In this document: in pieces, positions 54,310 through 63,650 of the stretch
How the letters are laid out: the number at the start of each line of letters is the position of its first letter
Position numbering within the stretch: position 1 is the stretch's first letter
Assembly (NCBI GenBank): GCA_944326445.1
Contig: CALVDZ010000001.1
Location: 186,001-250,000, forward strand
Length of the DNA stretch: 64,000 bases
DNA from: an uncultured Helicobacter sp.
GTDB taxonomy: Bacteria > Campylobacterota > Campylobacteria > Campylobacterales > Helicobacteraceae
Direction of reading: 5' to 3'
Made by a program: the position numbers and the translations under genes
Notes under the pieces: generated by a model
Told to the model about the DNA's origin: nothing
Database searches by the model: none
Seen by the model: the letters and a program-made list of their open reading frames with translations, nothing else

Positions 54310-55795
54310 TTAGTTTTCATACAGAATCTGCACACAATTTTTATAAACTTCCGGATTGTTAATAATGACTACCATAAGTTCTTTTCTAGTTCTTGTAATA
54401 GCCTGAAAAAGTGTTTGTGTTGCTGAGTAGTAAGAGCGACTCCTATAACCCAATCACCCATCATCTGTGTGATAAAAATCCTCTGTTATGGTTACTAGCA
54501 CTTTATCAAATTCTTGTCCGATTGATTTATGAGAGCTTATGTTAGAATCAAAACGCACATCATCTAACTTTTCCTTATAATACATACTTGTTGTAAGATA
54601 TATATGTTCATAACCTTTCTTTTCAACTAAATGTTTAATATACTCTTTTGCTTGATTTGTATCCGCCATATAGCGTAATGATATATTGTGATAATCTCCT
54701 TGATAAGAATTATCTGTTTTGATTTTTTGTAAATTAAACAATTTAGTAATAAAAGAAACGATTTCCTGATTATATCTAATTTTCTTACCTAGCTTCGTCC
54801 TATAATCTGCAATACTTTCAACATACTCAACAACTTCTTCTGCTTTATTATGAGGATTTAGTTTTTGCTTTACATCGTGAGAAAAAATGATGCATTTTTG
54901 ATTTTTAGCTTTTTCTACAAATTCTTTTAATTCACTCAACCTCACCCTATGTACCTCATCAAAAATAATAATATCTATTTCGGGCTTTATATCATAATTA
55001 AAATCCTTAATTGTAGATATTTTCCAGCCATTTTCTTTGAGTGTTTCTATACCACCATTGCTAGAAGCACAATGAACAATCATAACTCCTTTTTCTTTTA
55101 AAGTTTTAGCCAAATGATAAATTAGCAAAGTCTTACCAGTTCCAGCTGAACCGGCAATAGAACATATGCTATAAGGATTACACTCTAGTTGCTTTAAGAT
55201 TTCCTTTTCTATTTTTTCTTGATGACTTGTTAAAAAATATTTATTTTCAAGAAAAGACTTAGTGTTATTAAGTGGCGATATAAGGTAATTTGATGGCACA
55301 AATAAATCATTTGGACAGGCAATGTCATCTTGCACTTCCTTAAGCGCCTTGACTATTTCTGCAATATCGACTTTAAGCAATTCATTATTGTCATATTGAT
55401 ATACACTTTTATCTTCCGCTATAAATGTAAAACAATAGATTTTTCTATCCAAAAAAGACAGATAGTAATAATTTCTTTGTAGTTGCTTTAAAATTCTTTC
55501 TTCATCAATGTTTTTAGACTTTAATTCTATATTTACAATACTTGTTTTGCCTATCCTAAGTAGGTCAAATTCTTTATTGATTTGTGGTATTTTGTAATTT
55601 AGATAAAAATTTTCAACACAATGAAAATCTTTTTCTAAAGATAAAATTATATTGCACAACAAGCACAAATCCTTCTGCTCGTTGTCTTTTGTTTCTTCAA
55701 GTCCTGTGTATTTTTTTTACTTCGGGATTATCATTTACAAGCTCTAAGTTAATAATATTAGCAATATTTAATAAATTTATCTTTTTAAGCACCAA
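54310..55795 (-). pseudogene. DUF2075/Schlafen-type helicase with two lesions
   Basis: The body (54454-55668) is a superfamily 1-like NTPase. Walker A is SIAGSAGTGKTLLIYHL, Walker B IIIFDEVHR, and KSIGQEFDKVLVTI is the GxEFD motif. The last motif QAITRTRKEL lies beyond an in-frame TGA (54454-54456), and the frame then runs to TAA 54310. At the 5' end a TTG/GTG start at 55795/55792 after AGGA gives NLLNIANIINLELVNDNPEV. It is then thrown off by a run of 8 A (plus strand T8, 55711-55718); seven A would restore YTGLEETKDN into the main frame. Expression as a full protein is unlikely as read. AT-rich and probably acquired, perhaps a defence gene. Confidence 0.75.
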
Positions 55796-56040
55796 TGTAT
55801 TCCTAAAATAAAATTTTGTATTATGTAAGTATAACATATATCTTGATTTTATTTGGAGCATTGTAAATGATTTACCAAGAGATATTTGTTTTAAAAATGC
55901 AAAACTTGATTAAAGATTTAAAAATCCATCTTTATATTCATGGACAAATGGAAAATAATTAAGATTTATTTAGTAATCTCAAATCAATCTTACCTCCGAA
56001 GCAATATGGGAGGGTGTGGATTTATAAGGGGGAGCAGAAA

Positions 56041-56388
56041 ATGAAAATTAAAGAGATACGAGTCAAAAATTTTAAGAGATTTGATGACTTAATTGTTAGG
56101 GGAGCAGAAAATGCTAAGTTGGTCATCTTGGTTGGAGTAAATGGAAGTGGAAAATCATCGTTGTTGGAGGCTTGCAATATTTGGCATAAACAAAAATATT
56201 ATAGTATTATGGAAAATAGTTATCGCTAAAAGATTATTTTTTGTGAGGGGAGTTTGGAAGGGAATAAAAGAAAGAATTTTGATGCAAACATTTATAGTAA
56301 AATCTTTCAAAAGAAATATCCCAATCCCCACAATGGCGCGCATACATTTACAGAATCTACTCCAAAGATTTGGAATCTAATTGCATAG
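56041..56388 (+). pseudogene. AAA ATPase remnant with internal deletion and nonsense codon
   Basis: ATG 56041 starts KIKEIRVKNFKRFDDLIV and continues with Walker A VGVNGSGKSSLLE, as in SMC/RecF-like AAA ATPases. After TAA 56227 the same frame resumes as KIIFCEGSLEGNKRKNFDAN, which looks like the C-terminal TOPRIM/DUF4435-type domain of such ATPases. The whole middle, including Walker B, is missing. The last ~20 codons fall in R1-like repeat DNA. Confidence 0.65.
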
Positions 56389-56477
56389 ATTCCAAGGCAA
56401 TTACAGAATCTAGTGCTTGGGTTGGTTTAGATTCTATAACGCCGCTAGTTGGCGCAGACTATAAACCAAACTAGATT
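56320..56477. repeat. R1-like degenerate remnant
   Basis: Scattered R1 pieces (GCGCATACATTTACAGAATCT; AATTACAGAATCTAGTGC; CTATAAACCAAACTAGATTCTA) between the ATPase remnant and hddC. No full hairpin core is present. Confidence 0.45.
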
Positions 56478-57176
56478 CTACAAACCTAGCCCACTAAGAT
56501 AGCTCTGCGCCCTCAGGTAGTCCTGCGGGATACCAATGTCGATAAACCTCGCCTCATACACCTCCCCGCTCGCGAGTATCTCCCCGTAATGCTGCGCGAT
56601 AAAATCCTCAAAGCTAAAGATTTTTGGCAAGCAAAAGCCCTCAAAAATATCCCGCGATAGGCTATACACTCCCGCATTGATGAGGGAGTGTGCGGAGGTA
56701 GAATCTGTGCTAAAGCGCGTGATAAAGCCCTCTGAATCCAGCTCTATGCTCCCATAGCGCGTGTTTTGCATCAAGGTTAGGGCGAGTCTCAGTCGCGAGG
56801 GCGCGCGGTGGCGTGCCAAAAAATCCCTAAAATCTATCTCAAAAAATGTATCGCCATTGAGCAGCAGCACATAGGGGCTTTGGGCAAGCTTTAGGGCTTG
56901 GAGCAGCGCGCCACCCGTGCCCAGTGGGCTTTTCTCCCTAGCATAGCAAATCCTAAGCCCCAAAAACCGCTCCCCAAAATATCGCATAATCACCTCTTGC
57001 CTATACCCCACGGACAAAATCACGCGTGAAAATCCCTCGCGCGCGCATTTGCTAAGGAGTATCTGCAAAAATGGAATATCGCCTATGGGCGCCATAGGTT
57101 TTGGGATCGCTTCGCCGATATGGCTTCTTAGCCTCGTGCCCAGCCCTCCAGCGAGGATTATCACTTCGCTATTCAT
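56478..57176 (-). CDS. hddC: D-glycero-alpha-D-manno-heptose 1-phosphate guanylyltransferase
   Basis: A 232-aa nucleotidyltransferase making GDP-D,D-heptose for capsule or O-chain. It has VIILAGGLGTRLRSHIGEAIPK (G-rich loop and catalytic Lys noted), GTGGALLQA and LLLNGDTFFEIDF. ATG 57176 is chosen because it starts 8 nt inside hddA with GGAAA upstream; the frame further up overlaps hddA only. It follows the kinase HddA in the pathway GmhA-HddA-GmhB-HddC. Confidence 0.9.
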   Translation of the reverse strand: MNSEVIILAGGLGTRLRSHIGEAIPKPMAPIGDIPFLQILLSKCAREGFSRVILSVGYRQEVIMRYFGERFLGLRICYAREKSPLGTGGALLQALKLAQSPYVLLLNGDTFFEIDFRDFLARHRAPSRLRLALTLMQNTRYGSIELDSEGFITRFSTDSTSAHSLINAGVYSLSRDIFEGFCLPKIFSFEDFIAQHYGEILASGEVYEARFIDIGIPQDYLRAQSYLSGLGL

Positions 57177-58209
57177 AGAGTTTCCACCCCAGCGCGCCCT
57201 CTTTGACAAAGCTAAAAGGCACGCAATGCCCGCTAAGCGCATTAAGCGCGTTAGTGAGAGATTTTTTGTATTGGGGCTCTACCATAAAAAACATAAATCC
57301 CCCGCCGCCCGCACCGCTTACCTTGCCGCTATATGCGCCATTTTGTAGAGCTATGTCGTAGATTGTGTCGATATGGGTGTTGCTGATATTGTGCGCGACT
57401 TTTTTCTTATTTTCCCACGATTTGCCAAGCACCTTGGCAAACGCCCCCAGCTCGCCTTTTAGCAGATGCTCTTTCATTATGACAGAATCCCGCTTCACTC
57501 TGTGCATCGCCTCAAGGCTTTTTTCTTGGTGCAGGATATTGATTTTTTCCTCCTCGATGAGGCTCGCGCTGCGCGTGATATTAGTAAAGTAGAGCACCAT
57601 AGACTCTTCAAGCTCGTTGATGATAAATCGCTTGATACGCAGGGGATTGACGATGACTTTCTTATCCTCATAGAATTCCATAAAGTTGAATCCGCCAAAA
57701 GTCGCGGCGTATTGATCCTGCGCGCCGCCCACTATGCCCACCTCTTCGCGCTCTATCTCATAGGCGAGCTTAGCTATGTCGTATTCTCCTAGCGGGAGAT
57801 TGATCCATTCACAAAAGGCTTTGAGTATCGCCACCACGAGCGTGGAGCTCCCGCCAAGCCCACTGCCACTAGGCACATCAGAATAAGTGTAGAGACTAAA
57901 GCTAAGCGGTGGCAGGGCAAACATCGCACAAAGTTTGTTGTAAATCTGCTTATAGAGCGCAAACTTATCTCCTGCCCCCCCCCCTATATGTCCTAAATGA
58001 GAGCTAGAGGGGAGCAAAAGGCTCTCTTTAGTGTCAGCAATCTCAAAGTAAATGTGTGAATCTGCGCGCTCAAGGATTGTGCAATGCACATACAAAGAAA
58101 TCGTGCTATTTAGCACCAATCCCCCATAGCGCGCGCTATAGGCTTCTATGTCAGTGCCGCCCCCGCAGAGTCCTAGTCGCAGTGGGGCTTTGGAGCGGAT
58201 TTTTAGCAT
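57169..58209 (-). CDS. hddA: D-glycero-alpha-D-manno-heptose 7-phosphate kinase, G10 tract in frame
   Basis: A 346-aa GHMP kinase that makes heptose 1,7-bisphosphate (alpha) for GDP-heptose. KAPLRLGLCGGGTDIEAYS, DVPSGSGLGGSSTLVVA and VSGAGGGGFMFFMV are the three GHMP motifs. ATG 58209 follows AAGGAGG. A G10 tract (plus strand C10, 57975-57984) encodes the HIGGGAGDKF turn; the frame is intact, so the gene is on. Tract changes would cut the protein at about residue 80. Confidence 0.93.
   Translation of the reverse strand: MLKIRSKAPLRLGLCGGGTDIEAYSARYGGLVLNSTISLYVHCTILERADSHIYFEIADTKESLLLPSSSHLGHIGGGAGDKFALYKQIYNKLCAMFALPPLSFSLYTYSDVPSGSGLGGSSTLVVAILKAFCEWINLPLGEYDIAKLAYEIEREEVGIVGGAQDQYAATFGGFNFMEFYEDKKVIVNPLRIKRFIINELEESMVLYFTNITRSASLIEEEKINILHQEKSLEAMHRVKRDSVIMKEHLLKGELGAFAKVLGKSWENKKKVAHNISNTHIDTIYDIALQNGAYSGKVSGAGGGGFMFFMVEPQYKKSLTNALNALSGHCVPFSFVKEGALGWKLYE
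57975..57984 (-). repeat. poly-G tract (G10) in hddA
   Basis: C10 on the plus strand. It lies within coding sequence and is in frame at the present length. Confidence 0.92.
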
Positions 58210-59399
58210 AATGCCTCCTTGTGAGTGGGTGTGTTGGATTTTAGGGCTTTTTGGAGCACTGCGCCATAAGCCTCCCAAGTGTAGTGGGCGCGCACAAGTG
58301 CCTTGGCGTTGGCTTTTAGGTGTTGGTAGCCTTGTGTGTTGTGCGCTATGTCGTGTATGTAGTGGGCGAATTCTTGCGCGCTATGGGCGATTAGCAAATG
58401 CTCATTGTGCCGCGCCTCTTTGATAGGATTTGCCCCAAGGGGATTGGTGAGCACGATTTGCCCTAATGCCATAGATTCTAGGATTTTGTTTTGTATGCCC
58501 GCGCCGCTTTGCATAGGGGCGATGACGCACAGGCACGAGCACAGAATCTCATAGGGGTTTTCCACATAACCCGAGATATGTATGCGCGCGCTTTGGAGCT
58601 TTGTGAGCTCTTTGGTGGGATTTGCCCCTAGCACGATGAGATTTATACGCTCGCTAAGCAGGGGCATTGCGTGTTTGACAAACCACCGCACCGCCTCGAT
58701 ATTGGGACGATAGTCCATCTTGCCAAAAAAGCATATCGTGTGCTTGTAGCGCGTATCATCGTATGCCATACTAAATAGCGCGGGATTTACTCCGTGTGGC
58801 GCGAGCAGGGCATTGCCGAGGTGCTCATACATTTGCTGCTCTTTGTGGTTAAAAAAGAGGCTTGCCCCAAACTCCCGCACACACTGAGATTCAAAGCGTT
58901 GCAGGCGTTTATACTCGATTTTGTAGATTGTCTTCCATATGAGGGAGTGTGTGTTGGCGATGGCGTGTTGGTAATGATGGGCTAGTGAATCTGCCATATT
59001 GATGGCTTTTGTGGGTATGGGCAGGGCGTTGGCGTATTTGGCAGTGCGCACAAGCGCGCATAGGAGTTTTTGAATCTTATGCGTGCGCACGATCTCTTGT
59101 GCGTAGTGCTGCACATCGTGGAAGTAATAATACCCCACTTGCAGAGGCTCTTTGCCAAAAAGTGTTAGAAGGCTCTGAAACGCCGAGCGGTATTTGGATT
59201 TATAAAACACCTTGCAGGTTTTGCAAAAGGGCGCGATAGAATCTAGGGCATCTCTTTCTAGGGGCGTGTGCGTGATGGCGACAAAATGCACATCGTAGTG
59301 TCGTGAGAGGAATCGCAAAATATTGTAGTTTGTGATCCTATCTCCACCCACGAGCGGATAGGGGAAGCGCGAGGCGATAAATAGGAGACTCTCTCTCAT
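58203..59399 (-). CDS. glycosyltransferase, GT4-like
   Basis: 398 aa from ATG 59399, with GGGAGGGCGG just upstream. The N-domain begins MRESLLFIASRFPYPLVGGD; the C-domain has ICFFGKMDYRPNIEAVRWF, the sugar-nucleotide site AGIQNKILESMALGQIVL and LVRAHYTWEAY. It resembles the family of PEP-CTERM/exosortase-type group 1 transferases; donor and acceptor are unknown. The upstream glycosyltransferase stop overlaps this ATG (ATGA), and its own stop overlaps the hddA start by 7 nt. Confidence 0.88.
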   Translation of the reverse strand: MRESLLFIASRFPYPLVGGDRITNYNILRFLSRHYDVHFVAITHTPLERDALDSIAPFCKTCKVFYKSKYRSAFQSLLTLFGKEPLQVGYYYFHDVQHYAQEIVRTHKIQKLLCALVRTAKYANALPIPTKAINMADSLAHHYQHAIANTHSLIWKTIYKIEYKRLQRFESQCVREFGASLFFNHKEQQMYEHLGNALLAPHGVNPALFSMAYDDTRYKHTICFFGKMDYRPNIEAVRWFVKHAMPLLSERINLIVLGANPTKELTKLQSARIHISGYVENPYEILCSCLCVIAPMQSGAGIQNKILESMALGQIVLTNPLGANPIKEARHNEHLLIAHSAQEFAHYIHDIAHNTQGYQHLKANAKALVRAHYTWEAYGAVLQKALKSNTPTHKEALC

Positions 59400-60613
59400 A
59401 CCGCCCTCCCATAGGAGGAGAGCGGCACACACGACACATACGATAAGGAGTAAGCACGACATAGCCTACCCCTTGGTGTAGTGCGTGATAGAGACTTTAG
59501 GGCTGCCCCCCCCCCCATTAGGAGTCGCGTATAGAGATCTTTTAGTGAATCTATCATTTTTTCTTTAGTGAAATGTTCGTAATATCGGGCTTTGGCGTTT
59601 TGGGAGAAGCGCGCATAGTCTTTGGCGATTTGCTCCACGGCGCGCGCGAGGGCTCTAGGATCTTTTGGAGGCACGACTATGCCACTATAGCCGTGCTCAT
59701 TTACCCAATCCACGCCCGAGCCCTCTATCGCACACGATACCACGGGCATACCATAGCTCATCGCCTCGACTTGCACGAGTCCAAAGGCTTCGTTTTTGCT
59801 GATAGATGAGAAGATGAAAATCCCGCATTCCTGATAGAATCTAGGCAGACTCTCATCGGCGATAAAGCCCAAAAACTCCACGCGATCTTGGAGTTTGAGG
59901 CTTGCCACGAGCTGCTTTAGGCTAGATTCTAGCTCGCCCTTGCCCCCGATACAGAGGCGATACTCTTTGGGGAGGTGTTGCATCATTTTGATAGCGTATT
60001 CAAAGCCCTTGTATGGCACGAGGCGTCCGAGCGCAAAGAGTTGTGTGAGGTTGCGCTTAGGCGGTGGGGTTATGTGAGCGGGGAGCTGCACGCCAGAGGG
60101 GATTGCGACGCATTTGTGTTTGTAGGCTTGCAAAAATGGAGATTGCTCAAGGTATTTTGGGCTCGTGCCTATGATGAGGTTTGCGCGCCTTAGCAGCCAC
60201 GACTGTAGGGGCATGTAGAGCTTTAGGAGATGTTTTTGTTTGATGATATCAGAGTGCCAATGCAAAATGATTTTTTTATCGCGCAAGTTCGCACACATTA
60301 GCGCGAGGTTTGCCATCGGATCGGGCAGGTGTAAATGGATAATGTCATAGCCTTGAGCAAGGCGGCGCAGTGTGAAAATCATCTGTGGCGTGATGGAGGT
60401 GCTAGCGAGCTTGCCATAGCTTTTGGTGCGATAGATTCTCGCGCCAGATTGGGCAATCTCATAGCCAAAATGCCAGCGCGTGTGCGAGCAGAGCACATCG
60501 CAGACAAACCCGCTAGCATTTAGCCCCTCGCAAATATCTTGCATAGTGGTTTCTATGCCTCCGATGGTGGGGGGATAGAATTTGCCTAAAAGGAGGATTT
60601 TTGCTTTTTTCAT
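59396..60613 (-). CDS. glycosyltransferase, GT4 family, with G11 tract before the C-terminus
   Basis: 405 aa. KILLLGKFYPPTIGGIETTM, HLHLPDPMANLAL and ILHWHSDIIKQK define the N-domain. FALGRLVPYKGFEYAIKMM and SKNEAFGLVQVEAMSYGMPVV (EX7E site) define the C-domain. The conserved protein ends at DLYTRLLM, then a G11 tract (59506-59516). With 11 G the frame adds 36 residues and stops on ATGA with the next gene. With 12 or 10 G it stops after ~15 or ~3 codons, ~60-90 nt short of that gene. About 240 bp of its 3' part is nearly identical to the neighbour at 60610. Confidence 0.88.
   Translation of the reverse strand: MKKAKILLLGKFYPPTIGGIETTMQDICEGLNASGFVCDVLCSHTRWHFGYEIAQSGARIYRTKSYGKLASTSITPQMIFTLRRLAQGYDIIHLHLPDPMANLALMCANLRDKKIILHWHSDIIKQKHLLKLYMPLQSWLLRRANLIIGTSPKYLEQSPFLQAYKHKCVAIPSGVQLPAHITPPPKRNLTQLFALGRLVPYKGFEYAIKMMQHLPKEYRLCIGGKGELESSLKQLVASLKLQDRVEFLGFIADESLPRFYQECGIFIFSSISKNEAFGLVQVEAMSYGMPVVSCAIEGSGVDWVNEHGYSGIVVPPKDPRALARAVEQIAKDYARFSQNAKARYYEHFTKEKMIDSLKDLYTRLLMGGGAALKSLSRTTPRGRLCRAYSLSYVSCVPLSSYGRAV
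59506..59516 (-). repeat. poly-G tract (G11) near the end of a glycosyltransferase gene
   Basis: C11 on the plus strand. Its length decides which C-terminal tail is read and whether translation ends at the next start codon. Confidence 0.92.
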
Positions 60614-61965
60614 ACGGCAGCCCTTGTGGTGGGGTTAGATGAGTGTAGAGGGGGCGTGCGGATATAGCCTATGTGGTAGGCGCACGATGAGAGAGAATCT
60701 ATAGCGAGGGCTTTAGATTCTGTGGGTTTTGTGTTTGGGCGTATGATGTGTGCGAGAGGTGGCTTTGCGCGGTGGGTGTAGGGGTGGGCTATGGGAGCAG
60801 GGTGCGCGGCGAGAAAAATAGAGATTAGTTTTTTATATGCCCCCCCCCTTAATAGTCGTATATAAAGCTCTTTTAGTGAATCTATCATTTTTTCTTTAGT
60901 GAAATGCTCGTAATATCGGGCTTTGGCGTTTTGGGAGAAGCGCGCATAGTCTTTGGCGATTTGCTCCACGGCGCGCGCGAGGGCTCTAGGATCTTTTGGA
61001 GGCACGACTATGCCGCTATAGCCGTGCTCATTTACCCAATCCACGCCCGAGCCCTCTATCGCGCACGATACCACGGGCACGCCATAGCTCATCGCCTCGA
61101 TTTGCACGAGTCCAAAAGATTCATTTTTGCTAAAAGAGGGTAGCACGAGAATCCCGTGTTTGGCGTATTTTTGGTAAAGCTGCTTGCTTGAGAGAAATCC
61201 GGGATTGTTGATACTCACTCTGTTTTCAAGCCTAAGCGCGGTTATGAGATTGTGTAATTCTTGCTTTAGTGCCCCATCGCCATTGATGGAGAGATGATAA
61301 TCCTCTGGCAAAAACTCCATCGCCCTAATGGCGTATTCAAAGCCCTTATACCTCACAAATCGCCCCATTGCTATGAGCCTTTTTGGGTTTTTGGGCTCTA
61401 GGCTTTGGGGTGCTAAGCTTTGTGGCGCAAATGGTGTCGTGCCAAGCGGTATGGAGATGCATTTGTGCCTGTAGGCTTGCAGGGTTTTTGATTGCTTGAT
61501 GTATTTTGGGCTCGTGCCTATGATTATATCGGCGCGCCTTAGCAGCCACGACTGCAGGGGCTTGTAGAGCTTTAGGAGGTGTTTTTGTTTGATGATATCA
61601 GAGTGCCAATGCAAAATGACTTTTTTATCGCGCAAGTTCGCACACATTAGCGCGAGGTTTGCCATCGGATCGGGCAGGTGCAAATGCAAAATATCATAAG
61701 AGCGGGCGAGGTTTCTAAGAAAGTAGATCATTTGGGGCGTGATGGAGGTGCTAGCGAGCTTGCCATAGCTTTTGGTGCGGTAGATTCTGGCTTTTGAGTC
61801 CAAAATATCGAGTTTGAAATATTTGCCAGAATTGGAGCAGAGCACATCGCAGATGAAGCCTTGGGCGTTGAAGGCGTCGCAAATATCTTGCATAACGCGC
61901 TCAATCCCGCCTAGATCGGGCGGATAGAATTTGCCTACTTGGAGGATTTTGGGGAGTTGTTTCAT
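60610..61965 (-). CDS. glycosyltransferase, GT4 family, with G9 tract before an extended tail
   Basis: 451 aa and a close paralogue of the preceding gene. KILQVGKFYPPDLGGIERVM, the same HLHLPDPMANLAL and HWHSDIIKQK segments, IAMGRFVRYKGFEYAIRAM and SKNESFGLVQIEAMSYGVPVV. The catalytic protein ends at ELYIRLL. The G9 tract (60840-60848) then opens a 75-residue Pro/His/Ser-rich tail that stops on ATGA with the next gene. With 8 or 10 G the protein stops within 4-7 codons. The tail has no recognisable domain. Confidence 0.87.
   Translation of the reverse strand: MKQLPKILQVGKFYPPDLGGIERVMQDICDAFNAQGFICDVLCSNSGKYFKLDILDSKARIYRTKSYGKLASTSITPQMIYFLRNLARSYDILHLHLPDPMANLALMCANLRDKKVILHWHSDIIKQKHLLKLYKPLQSWLLRRADIIIGTSPKYIKQSKTLQAYRHKCISIPLGTTPFAPQSLAPQSLEPKNPKRLIAMGRFVRYKGFEYAIRAMEFLPEDYHLSINGDGALKQELHNLITALRLENRVSINNPGFLSSKQLYQKYAKHGILVLPSFSKNESFGLVQIEAMSYGVPVVSCAIEGSGVDWVNEHGYSGIVVPPKDPRALARAVEQIAKDYARFSQNAKARYYEHFTKEKMIDSLKELYIRLLRGGAYKKLISIFLAAHPAPIAHPYTHRAKPPLAHIIRPNTKPTESKALAIDSLSSCAYHIGYIRTPPLHSSNPTTRAAV
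60840..60848 (-). repeat. poly-G tract (G9) near the end of a glycosyltransferase gene
   Basis: C9 on the plus strand. Only this length (modulo 3) gives read-through to the downstream start codon. Confidence 0.9.
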
Positions 61966-63650
61966 ACAGCAGTCCTTGTGGTGTGGGGATAGAGAGAGTG
62001 GTTAAGAGGGCTAGGGCAAGCCTTGTGAGATCGCGCGAGTAGAGAATCTCGCTTAGGCGTTGTGTGTGGTGCAATGGTGCAAAGAAATGGGAAATGTGTG
62101 TGTTGCGGTGTGGGGAGAGAAAAATCGTGTAATGAGATGAAAAACTCTAGCCTATATCCCCCCCCCTTATTGGTATCTAGTAGGATTCTAGCGGCTTCTA
62201 CAAACTCGCCCACGCCCTTATCCCAAAGCATTCTAGCAATGAGCAGGGCGCGAAAATCCTGCGCGCTCGGAGCGAGTGCGCTAGGCGTGGGTGCGCCGAG
62301 CGCATTTGGGGTGCTTGTGGTGCGCGTGTTTGGCGCGGGTGCGTTCAGAGTGGTTGCCTCTAGCGTGCTTTTGGCGAGTGTGCTTGGGGTGCTCGGCGTG
62401 GGCGCGCTAGATTCTGTAATATCAGCTACACAATGCACGCAATCTGGCTTTTGGGCGGGGCTTGTGTGTGCCTTGTGCGTGCGCTCTATAGCCCCGTGCG
62501 TGCCATAGTGTGGGCTAAAGTAGCGTGTATCCACGCCCTCACTATCGAGCAAAAAGGCTTGGGCGGGTGTGATGAGATTGGATTCTAAAAACTGCGCCTT
62601 GTCATCGGGATTGAGAAACCACACTTCTTTAGTGCCTCTAAGCGCGATTTTATACATTGCACACACGAGCGCGCGCAAAATCGCCCTTTTGCGCCCACCA
62701 TCGATAAACACATAGCCAAGCCCCGTGATAACCGCGATATTTGGGATACGCAGGGCATTTGCCACTAGCGAGCCATAAATGGCGGGCTTAATCGTGTAAT
62801 GAAACACCATCGCGGGCTTGAGGGATTTTAGGATTTTGCGCAAATTTAGCGCGGTTTTGAAGTCTTTTATGGGATTTAGTCCTTTAGAATCTATTGCTAT
62901 GTGGTGCGTGGCAAAGCCGCACTTACGCAGAGCTAGGGCGTGAGAATCTAGGGGCGTGATGATGTGGATCTCATAGCCTGCCTTATGCAGAGATTCTAAG
63001 ACATTGCGCCGGAAGCAGAGCATCGCAAACGCGGTATTGGATACAAAGACTAGGCGCGCCTTTTTGGATTGTGTGGATTTTTTGGATTTTTTAGAATCTA
63101 TAGATTCTGTAGGTGTGGGGGCGTCCTTGTGGAGAGCAGGGGCGCGATGATAGGAAGCGGTGGTATCGTGATAAGAGGCGATGGCGTCGTGATAGGAAGC
63201 AATCACGCGTGCGATATCAAATCGCTCCTTGGCATACTGCCTGCCCGCCTCGCCCATTTTGAGAAGCTGCGTGCGGGAGAGGGCTGCTAGAGTTTGCAAG
63301 GCGTGTGCGAGGGCGGTTGGGTCTTTTGGCGGTATGAGGATTCCATTTTCTCCGATGAGGAGTTCGCCCTCGCTAGCAAATGGTGGCTTGATACATTCCT
63401 TGCAGCCGCTGACATTGGTTGTGATGATGGGTTTGCCCATACTCATCGCCTCGAGCAACACACGCGGCACGCCCTCTTTGTAGTAGCTCGGTAGCACCAC
63501 GCAGGAGCACGATCCTATATGATCGCGCACCTCGCTAGATTCGCCTAGGTAGGTGATGAGGGCTTGTGATTCCCAAGTCTTTAGCTGCTCTTTTGTGATT
63601 GCTGATGGATTGGCGCAATCACTCGCCCCAAGGAGGAGGAAGCGTAGCAT
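61962..63650 (-). CDS. mosaic glycosyltransferase: C-terminal half of one fused to N-terminal part of another
   Basis: 562 aa in an abnormal order. Residues 1-~170 are the C-terminal half of a PglA-like GT4 enzyme (RFLLLGASDCANPSAI, LPSYYKEGVPRVLLEAMSMG, PPKDPTALAHAL). After a Ser/Lys linker the N-terminal domain of a similar enzyme begins (ARLVFVSNTAFAMLCFRRNV, FHYTIKPAIYGSLVA, ITGLGYVFIDGG). A Thr/Ala/Pro-repetitive insertion follows, then LLIARMLWDKGVGEFVEAAR. At the G9 tract (62158-62166) it continues YRLEFF, then an unrelated tail ending on ATGA with the next gene. Its second half lacks the donor-binding half-domain. Confidence 0.8.
   Translation of the reverse strand: MLRFLLLGASDCANPSAITKEQLKTWESQALITYLGESSEVRDHIGSCSCVVLPSYYKEGVPRVLLEAMSMGKPIITTNVSGCKECIKPPFASEGELLIGENGILIPPKDPTALAHALQTLAALSRTQLLKMGEAGRQYAKERFDIARVIASYHDAIASYHDTTASYHRAPALHKDAPTPTESIDSKKSKKSTQSKKARLVFVSNTAFAMLCFRRNVLESLHKAGYEIHIITPLDSHALALRKCGFATHHIAIDSKGLNPIKDFKTALNLRKILKSLKPAMVFHYTIKPAIYGSLVANALRIPNIAVITGLGYVFIDGGRKRAILRALVCAMYKIALRGTKEVWFLNPDDKAQFLESNLITPAQAFLLDSEGVDTRYFSPHYGTHGAIERTHKAHTSPAQKPDCVHCVADITESSAPTPSTPSTLAKSTLEATTLNAPAPNTRTTSTPNALGAPTPSALAPSAQDFRALLIARMLWDKGVGEFVEAARILLDTNKGGGYRLEFFISLHDFSLPTPQHTHFPFLCTIAPHTTPKRDSLLARSHKACPSPLNHSLYPHTTRTAV
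62158..62166 (-). repeat. poly-G tract (G9) in the mosaic glycosyltransferase
   Basis: C9 on the plus strand, placed just after the conserved KGVGEFVEAAR motif. With 10 or 8 G the frame would stop within about 5 codons. Confidence 0.9.

Noticed and set aside
54454..54456. In-frame TGA in the helicase as a second selenocysteine
   Set aside because: The family has no selenocysteine at this place, no suitable hairpin follows, and the gene has another frameshift; a nonsense mutation is simpler.
54070..56388. Prophage or integrative element with attachment sites
   Set aside because: No integrase, tRNA target or direct-repeat att pair was seen; only AT-rich genes and remnants.
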